Assembly: GCA_905221605.1 (NCBI GenBank) | Contig: CAJNDS010002191.1 | Location: 74,696-138,695 of the forward strand | Direction: 5' to 3' | DNA: 64,000 nucleotides | Source: Symbiodinium natans | Taxonomy: Eukaryota > Sar > Dinophyceae > Suessiales > Symbiodiniaceae | Shown here: positions 1-11,536 of the stretch, one piece after another | Numbering within the stretch: position 1 is the first letter of the stretch | Layout of the letters: every line of letters begins with the position of its first letter | Notes under the pieces: generated by a model | What the model was told of the DNA's origin: nothing | Seen by the model: only the letters and a program-made list of their open reading frames with translations | Database searches by the model: none | Made by a program: the position numbers and the translations under genes

Positions 1-1488
1 AATCGCCACCGCCGAGTTCGCGACTTTTGTGTAGTCAACCTCGTCGAACATGCCATATCCAATGCTTCCCTCAAAAACGTCCTCCCCTTTGAACTCCATG
101 CGCAGGTTATCAGACAGACCTCCGGGGTAGCACTCAATGGTGGAGAAGTCCAGGACCTGAATGTTCTCAAGAGGCTGGGTCTCGGTGGGCTCCTCCAGGC
201 TCTCCTCCTCAAAAAAGATTGCAAACGCCTCCTTCGCTTCCTTCGCCTGATTCTCCTCTGTGGCCTTGTCATCCCCTTGGCCTTCCTTGCCTTCTTCATG
301 GGCTTCTGGCGCCGGCTTCAACATCGGCCTCTTCACTGAGACCTTGTAGACGTACTTGCGCGGCGAGGCCTCTGGCTCCATGAGCTTGAGGTCCCTGCGT
401 TCGATCTGGGTGACTTCGGCATTCAGGTGGATGTGGCCCAGTAGCCCGTACTCTCGGCAAACATGCTCGAAGTGCTCCAACAAGTCATCACGAGTCGGCC
501 ACGTCTTCATGTCCTCCGGGATCCGACTCCCCACACGAAGATATGGGGGTTTCCGACAATAGGGGTACCCTTTTGGGGGGTTCCTATAATAAGGGTTTTT
601 GTACTTGGGGCTATATTAGCGGCACCCCAGGTTTTGCCTTCTTTGCTTGTTGTTTTGGTTGGGGGGGGGGAGGGGGGCTCGGAGGGGTTGGGGGGGCTGG
701 CATGCCCTTCCATGCCAAAATAAAAGATGCGGAGAAGGCCGAACGCTGAACCTGAAATGAGTTCAACAAGCCTTCGGTACCAGAGCATCCGGGTGGTACT
801 GCAGATGATATACTCCCAGCTCCGTTTGAAGCTTGGAGGTTGGATTCGCGTTGACGACCCACGCGAAACCTCCAAGGCGCCCCAGCTTGTCATAGATGAC
901 AAAGTCTTGAATTCCATCCTTCCAGGGGCTCAACTCTGAACTCCAAAATTCTACAACCCATGTGCCCAAGTCGAACGAGGCTTCACAAAGCTCCCCACCT
1001 TCAGGAACGCCAGGCCCTGTTTCAGACCTCCGTGACCTGCGCCGATGATGCAGTGCGGATGCGGATAAGTCGCCTTCTGCTTCTGCCAGTTGCGCATGGG
1101 TCCCCGGACCGTCACCTCACAAAGGGATGCAAACAGGGAGATGACAAAGATCCCTCCAACTCTACTACTACTCTACTTGGGTGCCCCTGAAGGGAATCTT
1201 CATAGGCTCTGCTTTAGGCTCTGCTTTAAAAGCTCTGCTTTGGGCTCTGCTCTCCTGAGAGGGGATCTCGTCGGAGTCTCGCAAGACCTTGGTGCTGGAG
1301 GTGGCCTTTGCGATGAAGGCCAAACTCTCCGGTTCCACACCCAATTTGGATCCCAGAAGCTGGCGGATTTGAGAGACCTTGGTGGTGACCTCGATGGGAA
1401 CTTGCAGGACTTCCGAAGTGCCATAAAGCTTTAGCGTGCAGAGGCGCCGGGAATGACTCTGCGTGCCTCCCCATGATATCTCAGGCAT
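1..1488 (-). CDS. FMO-like flavoprotein monooxygenase, 5' part of gene (four exons, runs off window)
   Basis: Four minus-strand exons join in one frame. Exon 1 starts at the ATG at 1488 and ends near 1288 (GT donor) or slightly further on; it encodes a region with a ubiquitin-like look (LKLYGTSEVLQVPIEV). Exon 2 is 999-1115 with the FAD-binding Rossmann motif CIIGAGHGGLKQGLAFLK (GxGxxG). Exon 3 is 781-918 with DFVIYDKLGRLGGFAWVV and NPTSKLQTELGVYHLQ. Exon 4 is 1 to about 513 with FEHVCREYGLLGHIHL and FEGSIGYGMFDEVDY. Exons 2 and 3 are 117 and 138 nt, both phase 0, and exons 2-4 all start at AG|G. The spacing of dinucleotide-binding motif, GG motif and the S-K-L-Q-T segment is typical of flavin-containing monooxygenases. 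Substrate is unknown, and the NADPH site and C-terminus lie outside the window. The possible intron at 1116-1287 contains a short AAGCAGAGC tandem. Confidence 0.8.
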
Positions 1489-2119
1489 CTTTCCTTCGCT
1501 CGCTACCTTTCCGCACTATCAACATATATCATCATACATCCACATTCATGGGCGTTGAGTGTTCCGATGGCGATTCCGAAATAAGCACAAATCATTGTTG
1601 TTGCGATGATGGCTGCTGATGCAATGCTTGCGGGCTCGTCAACAGGCTTTCCGCTTGCGCAAGCAAACTTGAACGGAAAAAACTGCGGCAAAGTCGCTCC
1701 AACTAACCGCAACTCTCCCAAAAAACTACTGGCAATACCGGAGCTAGAGCTAGTGCCATGGCCAGGCCAGGAGGGCTTGCGATTGTGGGACCCATACAGA
1801 GATGCTACTGTATCCAAAACTGAATCCTAAACGAAAGGCCAAGAAGGCAAGGAAACAGCAAGGAACCGCACCCCAAAGAAACACCAATGCAAACAGGAAA
1901 ACGGCCTCTAACCCTTCTTCTTCTTCTCCGTGCACGGATCTAAGCTGCCAGAACAGCCGAGCACCCTCCACCCTGGAACCGACACACAACCCTCGCCACG
2001 ACTACAATACATGCAGGGCAAAGCACACACACACAGAGCAAACCGGAAACGCAAAGCAGGGCGCTAACGGATCCCACGTCGCATTCCTGGTGGCACACCC
2101 GCAAGACATTTCAACATAT

Positions 2120-2184
2120 GGCTTGGCCAACGGCTTGGCTAACGGCTTGGCCAACGGCTTGGCCAACGGCTTGGCCAACGGCTT
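2120..2184. repeat. 12-bp tandem repeat (GGCTTGGCCAAC)n
   Basis: Five full copies plus a partial copy of GGCTTGGCCAAC stand head to tail with one substitution. Because 12 is a multiple of 3 it reads as a four-residue repeat on both strands (GLAN on plus), which creates spurious open frames. Confidence 0.9.
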
Positions 2185-2372
2185 CCAGGTTTTTGCGTGA
2201 TGCGGACGCCGCACCGCAGGCCGGTAACAATTAGGCGCCTCCGTGTTCCGGCTTCTTGTTGGTCTGAACTTATTCCATCAGAGCATGGCACATGTCTCTC
2301 AGTCTCTCTGATGGGTGGCCCAAGCCAAGTGTGAGCTGGGCGCTGCTCTCGAATCTTGTAGGTTTGTAGGGG

Positions 2373-2421
2373 CCCTCCCCTCCCTCCCTCTCTCCCTCCC
2401 TCCCTCTCTCCCTCCCTCCCT
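2373..2421. repeat. polypyrimidine low-complexity tract
   Basis: Alternating CCCTCCCT and CTCTC blocks form a C/T-only tract of about 50 bp. Confidence 0.85.
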
Positions 2422-3100
2422 TGCAAGCAGAGCAGGGCCGGCAAGCGGGCCGCTCCGATACGTCTGTTGGAGTGATACTTGTTCGAGTCTTTCTCGCATG
2501 TCTCGAGCGTAAGACTTCACACAGGAGCCGTTGACCCCGACCGTTCTCTCTTTCCCTCTGCTCTCGTCTCGATCTTCATTCGACGATGACCTCGCTAATT
2601 GCTGCTTACTGTATGTGCTTCAGACTTCAGACTCCAAGTGCACGGCTCTGACATCGAGCACACGAGCAGCTGAAGCCACGATCTTGCTTGAGAAAACTCC
2701 GCCGAATATCTGCGCCCATCCACCTTAGAATTCACACTGTTCGGCACATCAACTGTCAGCGTCATATCATATCGTGTATTGCATTGTATTTAGTGCACTG
2801 TGTTGCACTCGGCAACTGAGGGCCTGAGGGTCCTGCCATACGCCTGTGTCCTGAACATACCAGCTGCCTTAATTCTGCAGATCTCCGAGATATATCCGGC
2901 AAAACAAGGTCTTTAAAATAAGAAAACCATGGTAACCCGAAATGCCATGCTGCAAAGTGGTTCTATATGAGTTCATGCTTGCGATACAAGCTTTGATCCC
3001 GCCACACAGCTGCATCAAGGTGCTCAGGGCAGCCCTCTTCGGGCGGCCAAACAAACTTTGGGGGGGGGGGGGGGTCCTATGGGCTGCATCAGGCTGCATG

Positions 3101-5002
3101 TCAGCTTAGGCTTAGCATGCGCATTGCACGATCCGCGGTGGACTTAGCGGCATCCAAAAGCTCGATGGTGGCGCTGGGACAATCTCCAAGTTCGGAAGCA
3201 CCAGAAGCCATGTCCAGGAGAACCGCATCCACAGGAAATTGGTTGGAAGCCACGGTGAGCAGCGCCTGCTCCCAGAAGCTGGCCTGCCGAAACGCCGAGA
3301 CCGCACTTGTGGCCGCCTGCATATCCATCTCAATTCGCGAGGACCTGGCTGTCCAAAGGATTGCGCCTACTTCGTGCGGTCGGCGGCCCTTGGCACACGC
3401 AGCGAGCGCCGCGCTGTAGCTCAGCACGTCCAAGGGCAGATGCATGGCCAGGTCACTCAATGCCAAAAGGCCCAAGGCCGGCGAGGCCGGTGAGGCCGGC
3501 TTTAACAAACCTACAGCCTCATGCCACATGCCTGCACGAGCACACAGCGTGAGCAAGGCATTGCGCGTGACTATGTCTGGCATCACCCTGCACTGCAGCA
3601 TCTCTCGCGCACAAGCAAGCGCGTGATCGGTGACGTGGCTGGAGCTACATGCCGTGATCGCCGAGTTGAACTCAACAGCACCAAGCTCGGTGGTATCACG
3701 CCGTGCAGCAGATAGCAGGGCCAGTGCAGGTTTCCAGCCCTGCCCTCTGTCACACGCATTCAGCACCGCGCCGCATGCCACAGAATTGGGCTTCAAGCCA
3801 AATTCGCCCAAACTGCTGTAACGCAACAGAGAGTTCTCCCAAAGCTGGGCAGCACCCAAAGCGGCTATCGACCCGCCGAGGGTCACAATCTGAGGCCGGG
3901 GCCCAAATTTCAACATGCATGCTAATTGCCATTGTGCACGAGACCACTGACTAACCTTCTCGAAGGCACTCAGTGCTCCATTGTACGTCACGATATCCGC
4001 CAGCAAGCCGTAGAAGGACTGCTGCGCAAGAAGATCCTGTACGTGTCTCCACTGCCTTCCTTTGTCATACAAAGACAGGAGAGAGTTTCCAGTGATTAGG
4101 GACAGCTGCATGCCATCAATGAGCAGCCACTCCAGCAACAGCTGGCCGTCTTGCCAGCGGGCCAAGCCTTCGTCAGTCTCATCAGACAGCAGCGATCGGA
4201 GGACGGAGTTGAAGGAGATATTGTTTGCCGAACATAAGCTCACCTCTTCTAAGAATGCAAGCGCAACCATCCACGAGTTGCCTGTCCTGCACGAACTCAT
4301 AACTGAGTTGTAATGAAGAGCCTCAAGCTTCCGTGATGATACCTTCTGCACTTGGAGTAGTTGGCTTGCCTGCTGCCAGCGCGTAGCCTTCTCGCACGAG
4401 CTCAGAACTGCGGAGTATGTGAAGGAGTTGGGGCTCAACGATGTCTGAACCATCCGGAACAACGACAAAGCCTGCGGCCACACGCCTGCCTTCTCACAGG
4501 CACTAACAGTCGCACTCCAAGAGATGATGTCCAGAGAGATCCCACCGTGACCAGCGGCATTCATGAGGCCAATCGCTGTTTCCCAACTGCTGGCCTTTTC
4601 ACATGAACTGCAAGCTGAATTGCAGGTGATGGTTTCCAGCTCCACGTACCGTTCGCAGAAACTCCGCAACAGATCCAGGCAGTGTGCCCATTTCTTTCCC
4701 CGCTCCAGGAATGAGGCTGCAGTGCCAAGAAAGACGGAACCAAGCTCCAAAGAAAACCCGAGTGCTTCTTGCAGAAGACCCGTGGCCGCTTCCCAGAGAG
4801 ACTGCTTGCCACACATGTTGCAGAGCGTGTTGGTGGTCACAACGCCGGGTTCTAAGCCAGACCTGGGAGCCGCAGAGATCGAGGGCAGGAAAAGAAGCTC
4901 TGCTGCCTGGATGGCGAGGAGCCACTTGTTGCCCCTGCTGAGAGCGGAAAGTGCCGCATTGCAGATCGCCTTACTCCGGTCCCCCTTAGACAGCCTACGC
5001 AT
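3101..5002 (-). CDS. PPR-repeat protein, single exon
   Basis: An uninterrupted frame of about 633 residues. A TTG two codons upstream is open, but the first ATG is at 5002, so that start is preferred. It is built of roughly 35-residue units, each with an N-A/S-x-x-S-A/S-C-E-K-A-x-x-W-x-x-A-L core: NSACSSCEKASSWETAIGL, SATVSACEKAGVWPQALSL, SAVLSSCEKATRWQQASQL, NGALSAFEKVSQWSRAQ and NALLTLCARAGMWHEAVGLL. This is the form of pentatricopeptide repeat greatly expanded in dinoflagellates. PPR proteins bind single-stranded RNA, usually in plastids or mitochondria, for processing, editing or stability. At least ten repeats can be counted; no editing (DYW) or SMR tail is visible. The lack of introns, between intron-rich neighbours, suggests origin by retroposition. 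A clear transit peptide is not evident. Confidence 0.93.
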   Translation of the reverse strand: MRRLSKGDRSKAICNAALSALSRGNKWLLAIQAAELLFLPSISAAPRSGLEPGVVTTNTLCNMCGKQSLWEAATGLLQEALGFSLELGSVFLGTAASFLERGKKWAHCLDLLRSFCERYVELETITCNSACSSCEKASSWETAIGLMNAAGHGGISLDIISWSATVSACEKAGVWPQALSLFRMVQTSLSPNSFTYSAVLSSCEKATRWQQASQLLQVQKVSSRKLEALHYNSVMSSCRTGNSWMVALAFLEEVSLCSANNISFNSVLRSLLSDETDEGLARWQDGQLLLEWLLIDGMQLSLITGNSLLSLYDKGRQWRHVQDLLAQQSFYGLLADIVTYNGALSAFEKVSQWSRAQWQLACMLKFGPRPQIVTLGGSIAALGAAQLWENSLLRYSSLGEFGLKPNSVACGAVLNACDRGQGWKPALALLSAARRDTTELGAVEFNSAITACSSSHVTDHALACAREMLQCRVMPDIVTRNALLTLCARAGMWHEAVGLLKPASPASPALGLLALSDLAMHLPLDVLSYSAALAACAKGRRPHEVGAILWTARSSRIEMDMQAATSAVSAFRQASFWEQALLTVASNQFPVDAVLLDMASGASELGDCPSATIELLDAAKSTADRAMRMLSLS

Positions 5003-5488
5003 GGGCAAATTGCATCAACTTGTTTGCCAGCTTACCGCACAACGAGGGTGGCTTATGGGGCTTTACGGAGCCTCTTGTTCACTCTGTTTTCCCAACACTA
5101 CCACCGCTTCCAAGCAGCCACATCTGTTCGCAGGCCCTGCTGCCGAAGTGTGGCAAGAGCAACCACAGCCTGATGCCAGTTCGAGCGTCGGCCCTGTGTC
5201 GCAATTGCCGATGTTGCAGCCCTGAGCACATCTCCTGTCCGCCCGCCAACGCTCCATTCCATGCTGCAAGGCCAGCCATTGCGGGATGCAGAATCCTTAC
5301 AGTGAGCCGATGCTGGCGATCCGGCATCGGCTCAGCGTAACATTTGGGAGCCGCCACATTTGTTCTGCGGCTCGAGACGAAAACATTGTGCAAGTGAATT
5401 GAAACGCTTGCCAACTGGAAAAGACGCAACCCGAGAGCCTCGCCCAATGGCTCTCCAGCAATGATTCGCCGGCATGCTGTGCCCTTAA

Positions 5489-6560
5489 TCAAGCCTTCGA
5501 CAGCATCCACACCTGGAGTTCAAGGTCAGTTGGAGCGTCCCCTCTGTCGAGCATCAAACGAGCATCAAAGTAGGGGCACTGCTTATGGTGAGGTTTGGAG
5601 CACACGAATGCGACACCTTCGAGGCAACTGACCACTGGCCCGACGATAACACGATGAGAGCCCTTTGACTTGCAGAATCTTGCAGACGCTTCTGCAGCTT
5701 CTGGCACGTGCATCATGCACCTTGCAAGCCATTGGCGCCAGAGCATTGTCGTAGGCATTGAGGTTCCACACACGAATAACCTCCTGCCATACAAGGGACG
5801 GACAAGGACAATGCCTCAAAATGTCTCAAACTGTCTCAAAAGGGCCTCAACTTCAGCCAAGTCCAGGTCCTGGCCCTCGCCAAGCAAGGCTGCCAGCACC
5901 TGAGGCCCAAGTTGTCCCAAACTCGCAGCAAAAGTGAACTCCAATTGCCGTTCTCAGCCTCCGCGGCGGAGTCCCCGGAGACCTCACGCACAAGATCTTC
6001 CAAACCCTTCCGCTCCCAAAATAAAGGAGGTGGCCTCGCCGCTGCAAGCCGCGGTGGCCGCACAGCCTCTCAGCAAGAGGAACAAAGCAAAAGGAAGAGG
6101 AAACCCCAAAAAGAACAAAATTTTGCCGCAAGGGCTTCTTCTACGTCTCATGGTGCGGCTTTTGGCCATGCTTGGCTCAGGGCGAACAGTTGGTGCCTGC
6201 TCACGACAAGTCTACGCCCTGCCATTTGAAAAAGAGCATCCAAATTGTCCTCGCTGAAAAAGTCTTCACGCAGCTGCCGGCGCTTCTCCGGGGCCAGGTG
6301 GCAGTATGCCCGAACACCTCGCGTGTTCCGCTGGATTGCACTGGATCGCAGTGCCCGGGCCCTAGCCGTCCACTAGCAGTTCAGGGCGCCCACGGGCCAA
6401 ATTGGTTGCCGATGGCCTCCAAAAGCGTCGTCACTGCTGCAATCACTTTTCAGATCCTTGTACGACCCAAACCGTCATTGAGCTCTTGGCGCAACCACCA
6501 GCGCTGGCTCTTCGAAGACGCATTCGCCGGCCTTCGAGCTTTCGCGTCCGCACCCCTCAA
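5489..6560 (-). CDS. unidentified multi-exon gene, 3' end
   Basis: Several minus-strand exon-like segments follow one another. The segment 6208-6361 (or down to 6172) starts at AG|G and contains SSAIQRNTRGVRAYCHL and EKRRQLREDFFSEDNL; the first part partly resembles an IQ motif, but the second basic position is Tyr. At about 5825-5930 is QLGPQVLAALLGEG. At 5729-5791 is EVIRVWNLNAYDNALAPM, entered at AG|G and left at GTGCAT. The last exon ends at a TGA at 5489 and has VIVGPVVSCLEGVAFVC and YFDARLMLDRGDAPTD. Candidate upstream exons are SSKSQRWWLRQELNDG and LLEAIGNQFGPW at 6390-6550. I do not recognise the family; the order and the last exon are reasonably firm, the internal borders less so. 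Confidence 0.55.
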
Positions 6561-8016
6561 CTCGTGAGCACTTAAGTGGAAACATTTAGTCGCTCACTCT
6601 CGCACAAGGCCGGCAAGTGGAAACATTTGGGAATCCATATCGGTGGAAGCTCTGCGCTAGTACATTTCCACCCTTCACGCCTACATCACACCGAAATTTC
6701 ATCCCAGCCCCAATCTGCACCTCAAAGTCGCAGCTGGCAACGGCTGCAGCTCCACCTGCGGCGAGTCAGACGCATGTCATGCCGCGCCACGCCACGTCAC
6801 ATCGCTGACTTGATGGAGCATTTGGTCAGTGCGCAATGCACCAAGCCTAGCTCCGGCAAGTCTTCCACCAGAATGCCACTGGTGCCCAGCACAACCTTTG
6901 GAGCAGAAGGAAACTAGATACGAAAAATGGTGGGGCCGTGATGACGGATTTTTGGGAGTTGGACCCCTAGTGGTAGTCCAGACACAATGGTGCGACTCTT
7001 GGTCTGAGACGCCAGCTGTTTTGCCGGAGTAAGCTGTTTTGCCGGAGTCCACACATGTGCGCTCGACCAGCCACGTCATAATTTGCTCAAAATCGCGCGG
7101 CGATATTTGCTGCGTCTTGCTTTCGGAACATTCAGTGACTTTGGAATGACATGATAGAACCTATTCATCTCCCACCTTGCGCTTCCACATATCCGACACA
7201 TCCTCTTCAGCTCGGCTTCGGGGGTTGACGAGACCTTCTGGACAAGCGAGCCGGCGACATGCAAAGCGAAATGAGCGAATCTAGCAGCATTTCCCCATGT
7301 GCGGCCCCGAAAGGCACTAACTTACTAACATTCGGCGCTCGCGAATTTCCCATGACAGACCCATTAAAGCGGCCCCGGGGCTTAGAGGGCATCGCAAAGT
7401 GCACAACGTCAGTTTGTTTTTGAGAGCCCCACGTCTTTGGGAGGAACAGAGCAAGCTTTGTACGCTTGGCCAACTTTGGGCCTGTAGGAAAATGAATTCG
7501 GCTCCCGGACACTCAGGCTCGCTTCTTGCTAGCCGTCCGGCTACCTGTGCAGATGTCGACCAGGCACTTGACCTAATGTCACCAAGCATTCAAAAGCATT
7601 CAAGGCCATCGAGTCATCGAGCTCCCAAACTGCACATGTTCAGGCTAGCTGCAAACCAAACCGATGCTACCACGGCCGCGGGAGCCTCAATGGCTGGAGT
7701 AACTCTGCTTGCGCAAAGCATCAAGCGTAATCATGTCGAGCGCGGAACAATTGCTACCCCCCCCTTTGGACACGACACAGCTCCCTCCATGCATCGGCAA
7801 GGGTTTCACCAATATGAAAGCTCTTTGCTGACGGCGTACCGCAGTGATGAGGACGCCTTGCCAGGTTCTGAGTGACGTGAGTCACATAAGTGACACAATC
7901 AACGAGAGTGCAATTCGACTAGTCGAAATGCCAGTTTGCTGCTTCCAGTTTGCTGCTTGTGCCTGTAAGGAAACTGGCCCACAGATTGTCTTCTCGACGC
8001 CAGGCACGCCGTAGCC
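6561..8016. other. no confident gene
   Basis: Open frames exist on both strands (for example 7399-7875 plus and 7207-7589 minus), but none shows repeats, domains or a clear exon border. If anything, the minus frames between 7317 and 7512 look slightly more protein-like. Probably introns or a spacer between two minus-strand genes. Confidence 0.4.
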
Positions 8017-8641
8017 TCAAACACGAGTCTCTGCCAGTTCCAACCCGCACGGGCTTTCCCGAATGGAACAGCAAAGTACTGCCATCGTCATCAGGCATGA
8101 AAATTCATTGAACACTCCGTTGAATTCCCCCCCGTGAATGCCCCCCATTGCATATCCCATTGCAACAGATTGCAACAGCCAGTCCTCAGATGTCCTCAGT
8201 CTGCAGCTCCTGAGGCCCCTGCCCAAGGATAACGGCAATCGACAGCACCGAGGAAAGTGCTAGGGGCGGTAAGCGATTCACAGCAGCACGGCCACCGCTC
8301 TCCTTGGAAACCCGGCTACCGTTCTCAGACATTCTCTTTCGCATTCGCTTTGGCTCCTTTGGCTTCTCCCCCGACCGCCAAGGAGGGAAGACTTGAAAAC
8401 TCCCAATCAGCACTGCGGTCAGCACTGCCCAAGCGGACACGCAGTTCTGGCCATGGAGCATGCGCAAGCCACCTGTGCATCAGAACAAGGCGATGCAGCT
8501 CAAGCTCCATGAGGCTCCATGCCACAGTTCAGCTTCCATGACAAGGCACAACACGAGGCCCAGAAAGCCAAAGCTGAGAATACCAGTGATCAGCCCAAAG
8601 GCGCCGCAAGCGATCGCCACATGCTCCGCAGTCAACTCCAT
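8017..8641 (-). CDS. small putative membrane protein, at least three exons
   Basis: An ATG at 8641 begins MELTAEHVAIACG and runs into a very hydrophobic helix (GLITGILSFGFLGLVLCLVM). A second segment at about 8270-8447, entered after CAG, has another hydrophobic helix (SAWAVLTAVLIGSFQVF) followed by a basic tail (KPKEPKRMRKRMSENG). A third at about 8040-8190 contains GVFNEFSCLMTMAVLCC. Two or three membrane passes with a lysine/arginine-rich loop are therefore likely. No family is recognised. Introns are short and their borders uncertain. Confidence 0.5.
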
Positions 8642-9099
8642 CTTGCATATTTTGGTGTGTAGGTGCATCGGTCTTGCTTCGACAATGGCTCACTCTTTTC
8701 CACGTAGCTAAACCCTTCCCACCCGAGTTCTCGTTGCCGGACTATGTACGGACTCGGAATTGCAGCTGCTGGTCTGCTGTGCTTCGGAAGGGGTCTCGGA
8801 CTACTTTCATGGACTGCCACTGCCAACAGCATCCAGCAGTGCAACTTGAGCAAGCTGGAAGAAATGCGAAAGTAGCGGGTATAGGGCCGCCCAAGCTGAA
8901 GTGATGTCGGATTTTTGTTGACTGTGTGGAGGTCAATTCCAAAGCAAGCCCCCCCCCCAATCCTGATCAACCCTGAAGGACAAGTCACCCTGACTGCATC
9001 GTCAAGTTTTCACTTCTGGGTGCAGCTGAAACCATGCCCACTATTTCATAAGAATGGCTGAAAGTCTTTATTCCCCCCCCCCCTGCGAAGCTGCGCAGC

Positions 9100-10181
9100 A
9101 CCAAATCTCAGCCTTTTTTTGCTGCGATATTCTGCGATCTCGTCCATCACCACTCCATCGCCGATTGCAACAAAGTCCGCGTCGGTTGCGACGACCCTTC
9201 ATGGTCCAAGCCTTCTCTCCAGTGCCTACCAAAAGCAAGAACTCGCATAAGAATCAGAATCCAAACTGCCGACGAGATGAACCTGCTCTGGCCCGCCTCT
9301 GCTTATGTCACTTGATACCACTTCTCCCAACACTGGCTGCAATACAAGCCTGTCGCAGGTCACCACAGCACACCCGCAACTTGAGCTGTACACACGATTC
9401 CACGCGCGCTTTCAGCAAAGATCCCTGTGCCAAAGCCAGAGCCAGAGCTGTCCACCTCCGCCTCGAGCTTCAAGAAAACAACTAACAACCCACATGACTC
9501 AGGAACTCCGGGGTACTCCGAGGAAGTCCAAGCAAGTCTGGCGAAAGAAGACTTTTAATTCCTTCATTCTGGACAGCAGCACTGAATAGCTCAGGCCATG
9601 GCGCCGCACTCGTGACAGCCTCAAGGCACGTGTCACGGAGCAAGTGCGTGATTGAGTGATACTCGCGAGCTGTCGGAAATCTCGGGATCGGGCTTTGCAA
9701 GGGTGCTGGCATTGACAGCCCTGCTGCCTCATCGTGGGCCCAGGGCACGTTGCGAGCTATTTTTGAAGCAAACGAAAAGGTGTCTCGAGTCGAGTTTGCA
9801 GAACCTCTATATATCAGCTGCCCACCGTCTCACAGAGCGGTTTCCGATCAGCCTCGGAAAAAGCGTTGGACACCTCAGCACACTGAAACCTGCTGCACAA
9901 AGAGGGAAAAGCCCGGAGTGCGGTGAGAAACTGTGAAAAACTGCTGCCAGGCACGGAGGGGCGCTTCTGAGACCCGAGCCATGGTGCAGAAATGGTCCTG
10001 ACAGAGCACTTTGAAGAGTTCTGAGGCACCTTTAGCATCGCCACATCTCAGACAGCATTCACCCTGGCGATGGCGTGCATCATGGTGGGCATACACGTTG
10101 GTTGGTCCAAGCATGTGCCACACATCTTCTTCTTGGGCCCATGCTGCCAGCAATGAGAGCGGAGAGGTCGTAGTGCCCGAC
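9100..10181 (-). CDS. unidentified multi-exon gene
   Basis: Two exons are clear. 10030-10181 starts at AG|G, ends at a GTGCCT donor, and includes WAQEEDVWHMLGPTNVYAHH and ECCLRCGDAK. 9494-9669 starts after CAG, ends at GTGGGT, and includes REYHSITHLLRDTCLEAV and GIKSLLSPDLLGLPRSTP. Between them, 9840-10025 has further coding-like text (SRFQCAEVSNAFSEADRK), and 9235-9480 has LVLQPVLGEVVSSDISRG and KLEAEVDSSGSGFGTG. No domain is recognised. It lies on the same strand as its neighbours, as expected in a dinoflagellate unidirectional gene cluster. The 5' and 3' ends are not determined. Confidence 0.5.
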
Positions 10182-10216
10182 CTGGATACATCGTCCGAAA
10201 AAAAATTGCAAAGGAA

Positions 10217-10257
10217 GCCGAAGCCAAAGCCAAAACCAAAGCCAAAGCCAAAGCTAG
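10217..10257. repeat. 6-bp microsatellite (AAGCCA)n
   Basis: About seven near-perfect AAGCCA/AAACCA units. On the minus strand it reads Gly-Phe repeats, which inflates a 183-residue open frame there. Confidence 0.9.
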
Positions 10258-10430
10258 GTGTCCGGTCACAGCAGACGTTGGGCAGGAGGTGGAGGTTGAA
10301 CTCCCAGACCTGCACTTTTGTGTACATCCGAATGCACCCCTCACATTCTGAGGTGACAAGTAGAATGTGGAATATGTCAGCCTCTGCTTTATTCGTTCTG
10401 CACTGGCTTGCAATGCATTTTTTCAAAATG

Positions 10431-11179
10431 GGGCTGGTCTAGGTTGTCCAGTGCCCCTTGCCCGCCGCATGCTTCACGGGAACTGCAGGACGGCACCTGA
10501 GTCTCTCGATTCCCCCGTGCTTGTCACCATCTCAGTAGCTGCATGCTGGGAGCTTCAATTTAGGGGCCGGAAAAATCACTTATGGCATTCATTTAGGGTC
10601 CCTTTATAAGTGTACTATAATAACCCCCCAAAAACCCTGTTCTAATTATTTAGGCCCCTATTTCTGAAGCTCGGCCCGGCTTCCGATGCACGAAGCAGTC
10701 CTCAGGATCTGGCTCCCCGACTGCTTGGGTCTGCGCCACAAGCCTTGACCATGGAATCTGACACCCCGGACCTAACTAGGCAACACACGCACGAGGCGCC
10801 GTGTTGCTGCTGTCTTGAAGGGTAGGAATGAGTGATGGCACGATTTCTACGAAAAAATGAGGATGTTGCAGAAGAGCTTAAACTACTCATTTGTGTTTTC
10901 CTACTTGCTGCTTTGCTGGGTTACTTGGTATTTGCGGTTTTGGATTTCATGTTCGTGGCACATTAGAGCTTTCGGACCAAGAGGAGCCCGTGCATCTATA
11001 GACTGCAAGCGATAATCCCTGCAAGTTCCTCCTCAACGAGCGGACTTCTCCAAACTTCCTATCTGCGCTTCGCACTACCCTACACCCTTATTCATCTCCC
11101 TGTCATGGACCTGGATCCCCTTCAAACGGCTCGACTTCCGTTCCTCTCGCACTCCAAACTGCAAGCGTCCGGCAGCCTC
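10431..11179. other. no gene seen
   Basis: No exon-like segment and no recognisable element. This is the last stretch with ordinary-looking unique DNA before the repeat-rich part begins. Confidence 0.4.
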
Positions 11180-11400
11180 TTGACACGAAGGATTCACACG
11201 CGCGCACACACACTCTCTCTCTGTGAGACACACACACCCACACACACACCCACACACACACACACACACAACACACACCAGCACCCATCACACACCCACA
11301 CAACACCCACTACCACACCACACACACACACACACACACACACCCACACACACCAGACACACACACCCCACGCCCACAACACACCCACGCCCACACACCC
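11180..11400. repeat. (CA)n microsatellite with CACACCCA variants
   Basis: Continuous CA-rich repeat interrupted by CCCA and ACAACA units. It borders the run of N and is the likely cause of the assembly break. Confidence 0.95.
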
Positions 11401-11500
11401 NNNNNNNNNNNNNNNNNNNNNNNNNNNNNNNNNNNNNNNNNNNNNNNNNNNNNNNNNNNNNNNNNNNNNNNNNNNNNNNNNNNNNNNNNNNNNNNNNNNN
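11401..11500. other. assembly gap of 100 N
   Basis: Exactly 100 N, the usual placeholder for a gap of unknown size. An exon (11501-11536) runs into it, so coding sequence is missing here. Confidence 0.98.
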
Positions 11501-11536
11501 CAGCAGCTTCTGAAGCGCGCGCAACACCGCGGTGTC
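11501..11536 (-). CDS. exon running into the gap
   Basis: Reads DTAVLRALQKLL after a textbook acceptor (pyrimidine tract, TTTTTGCAG|G at 11537-11538). The telomeric array 11553-11618 lies directly upstream in gene sense. The exon continues into the N gap. Confidence 0.75.

Larger units (their letters stand above)
1489..3100. other. intergenic region, no convincing gene
   Basis: No frame here has the exon signature seen elsewhere. A minus-strand open stretch at 1503-1817 has an Ala/Ile-rich segment that could be a transmembrane piece or chance, directly upstream of the FMO-like gene. The stretch holds the 12-bp tandem at 2120-2184, the pyrimidine tract at 2373-2421 and a G run at 3060-3074. 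Confidence 0.5.

Noticed and set aside
7399-7875. 158-codon plus-strand gene
   Set aside because: No domain, mixed composition, opposite to the strand of all supported genes, and minus frames over it look equally coding.
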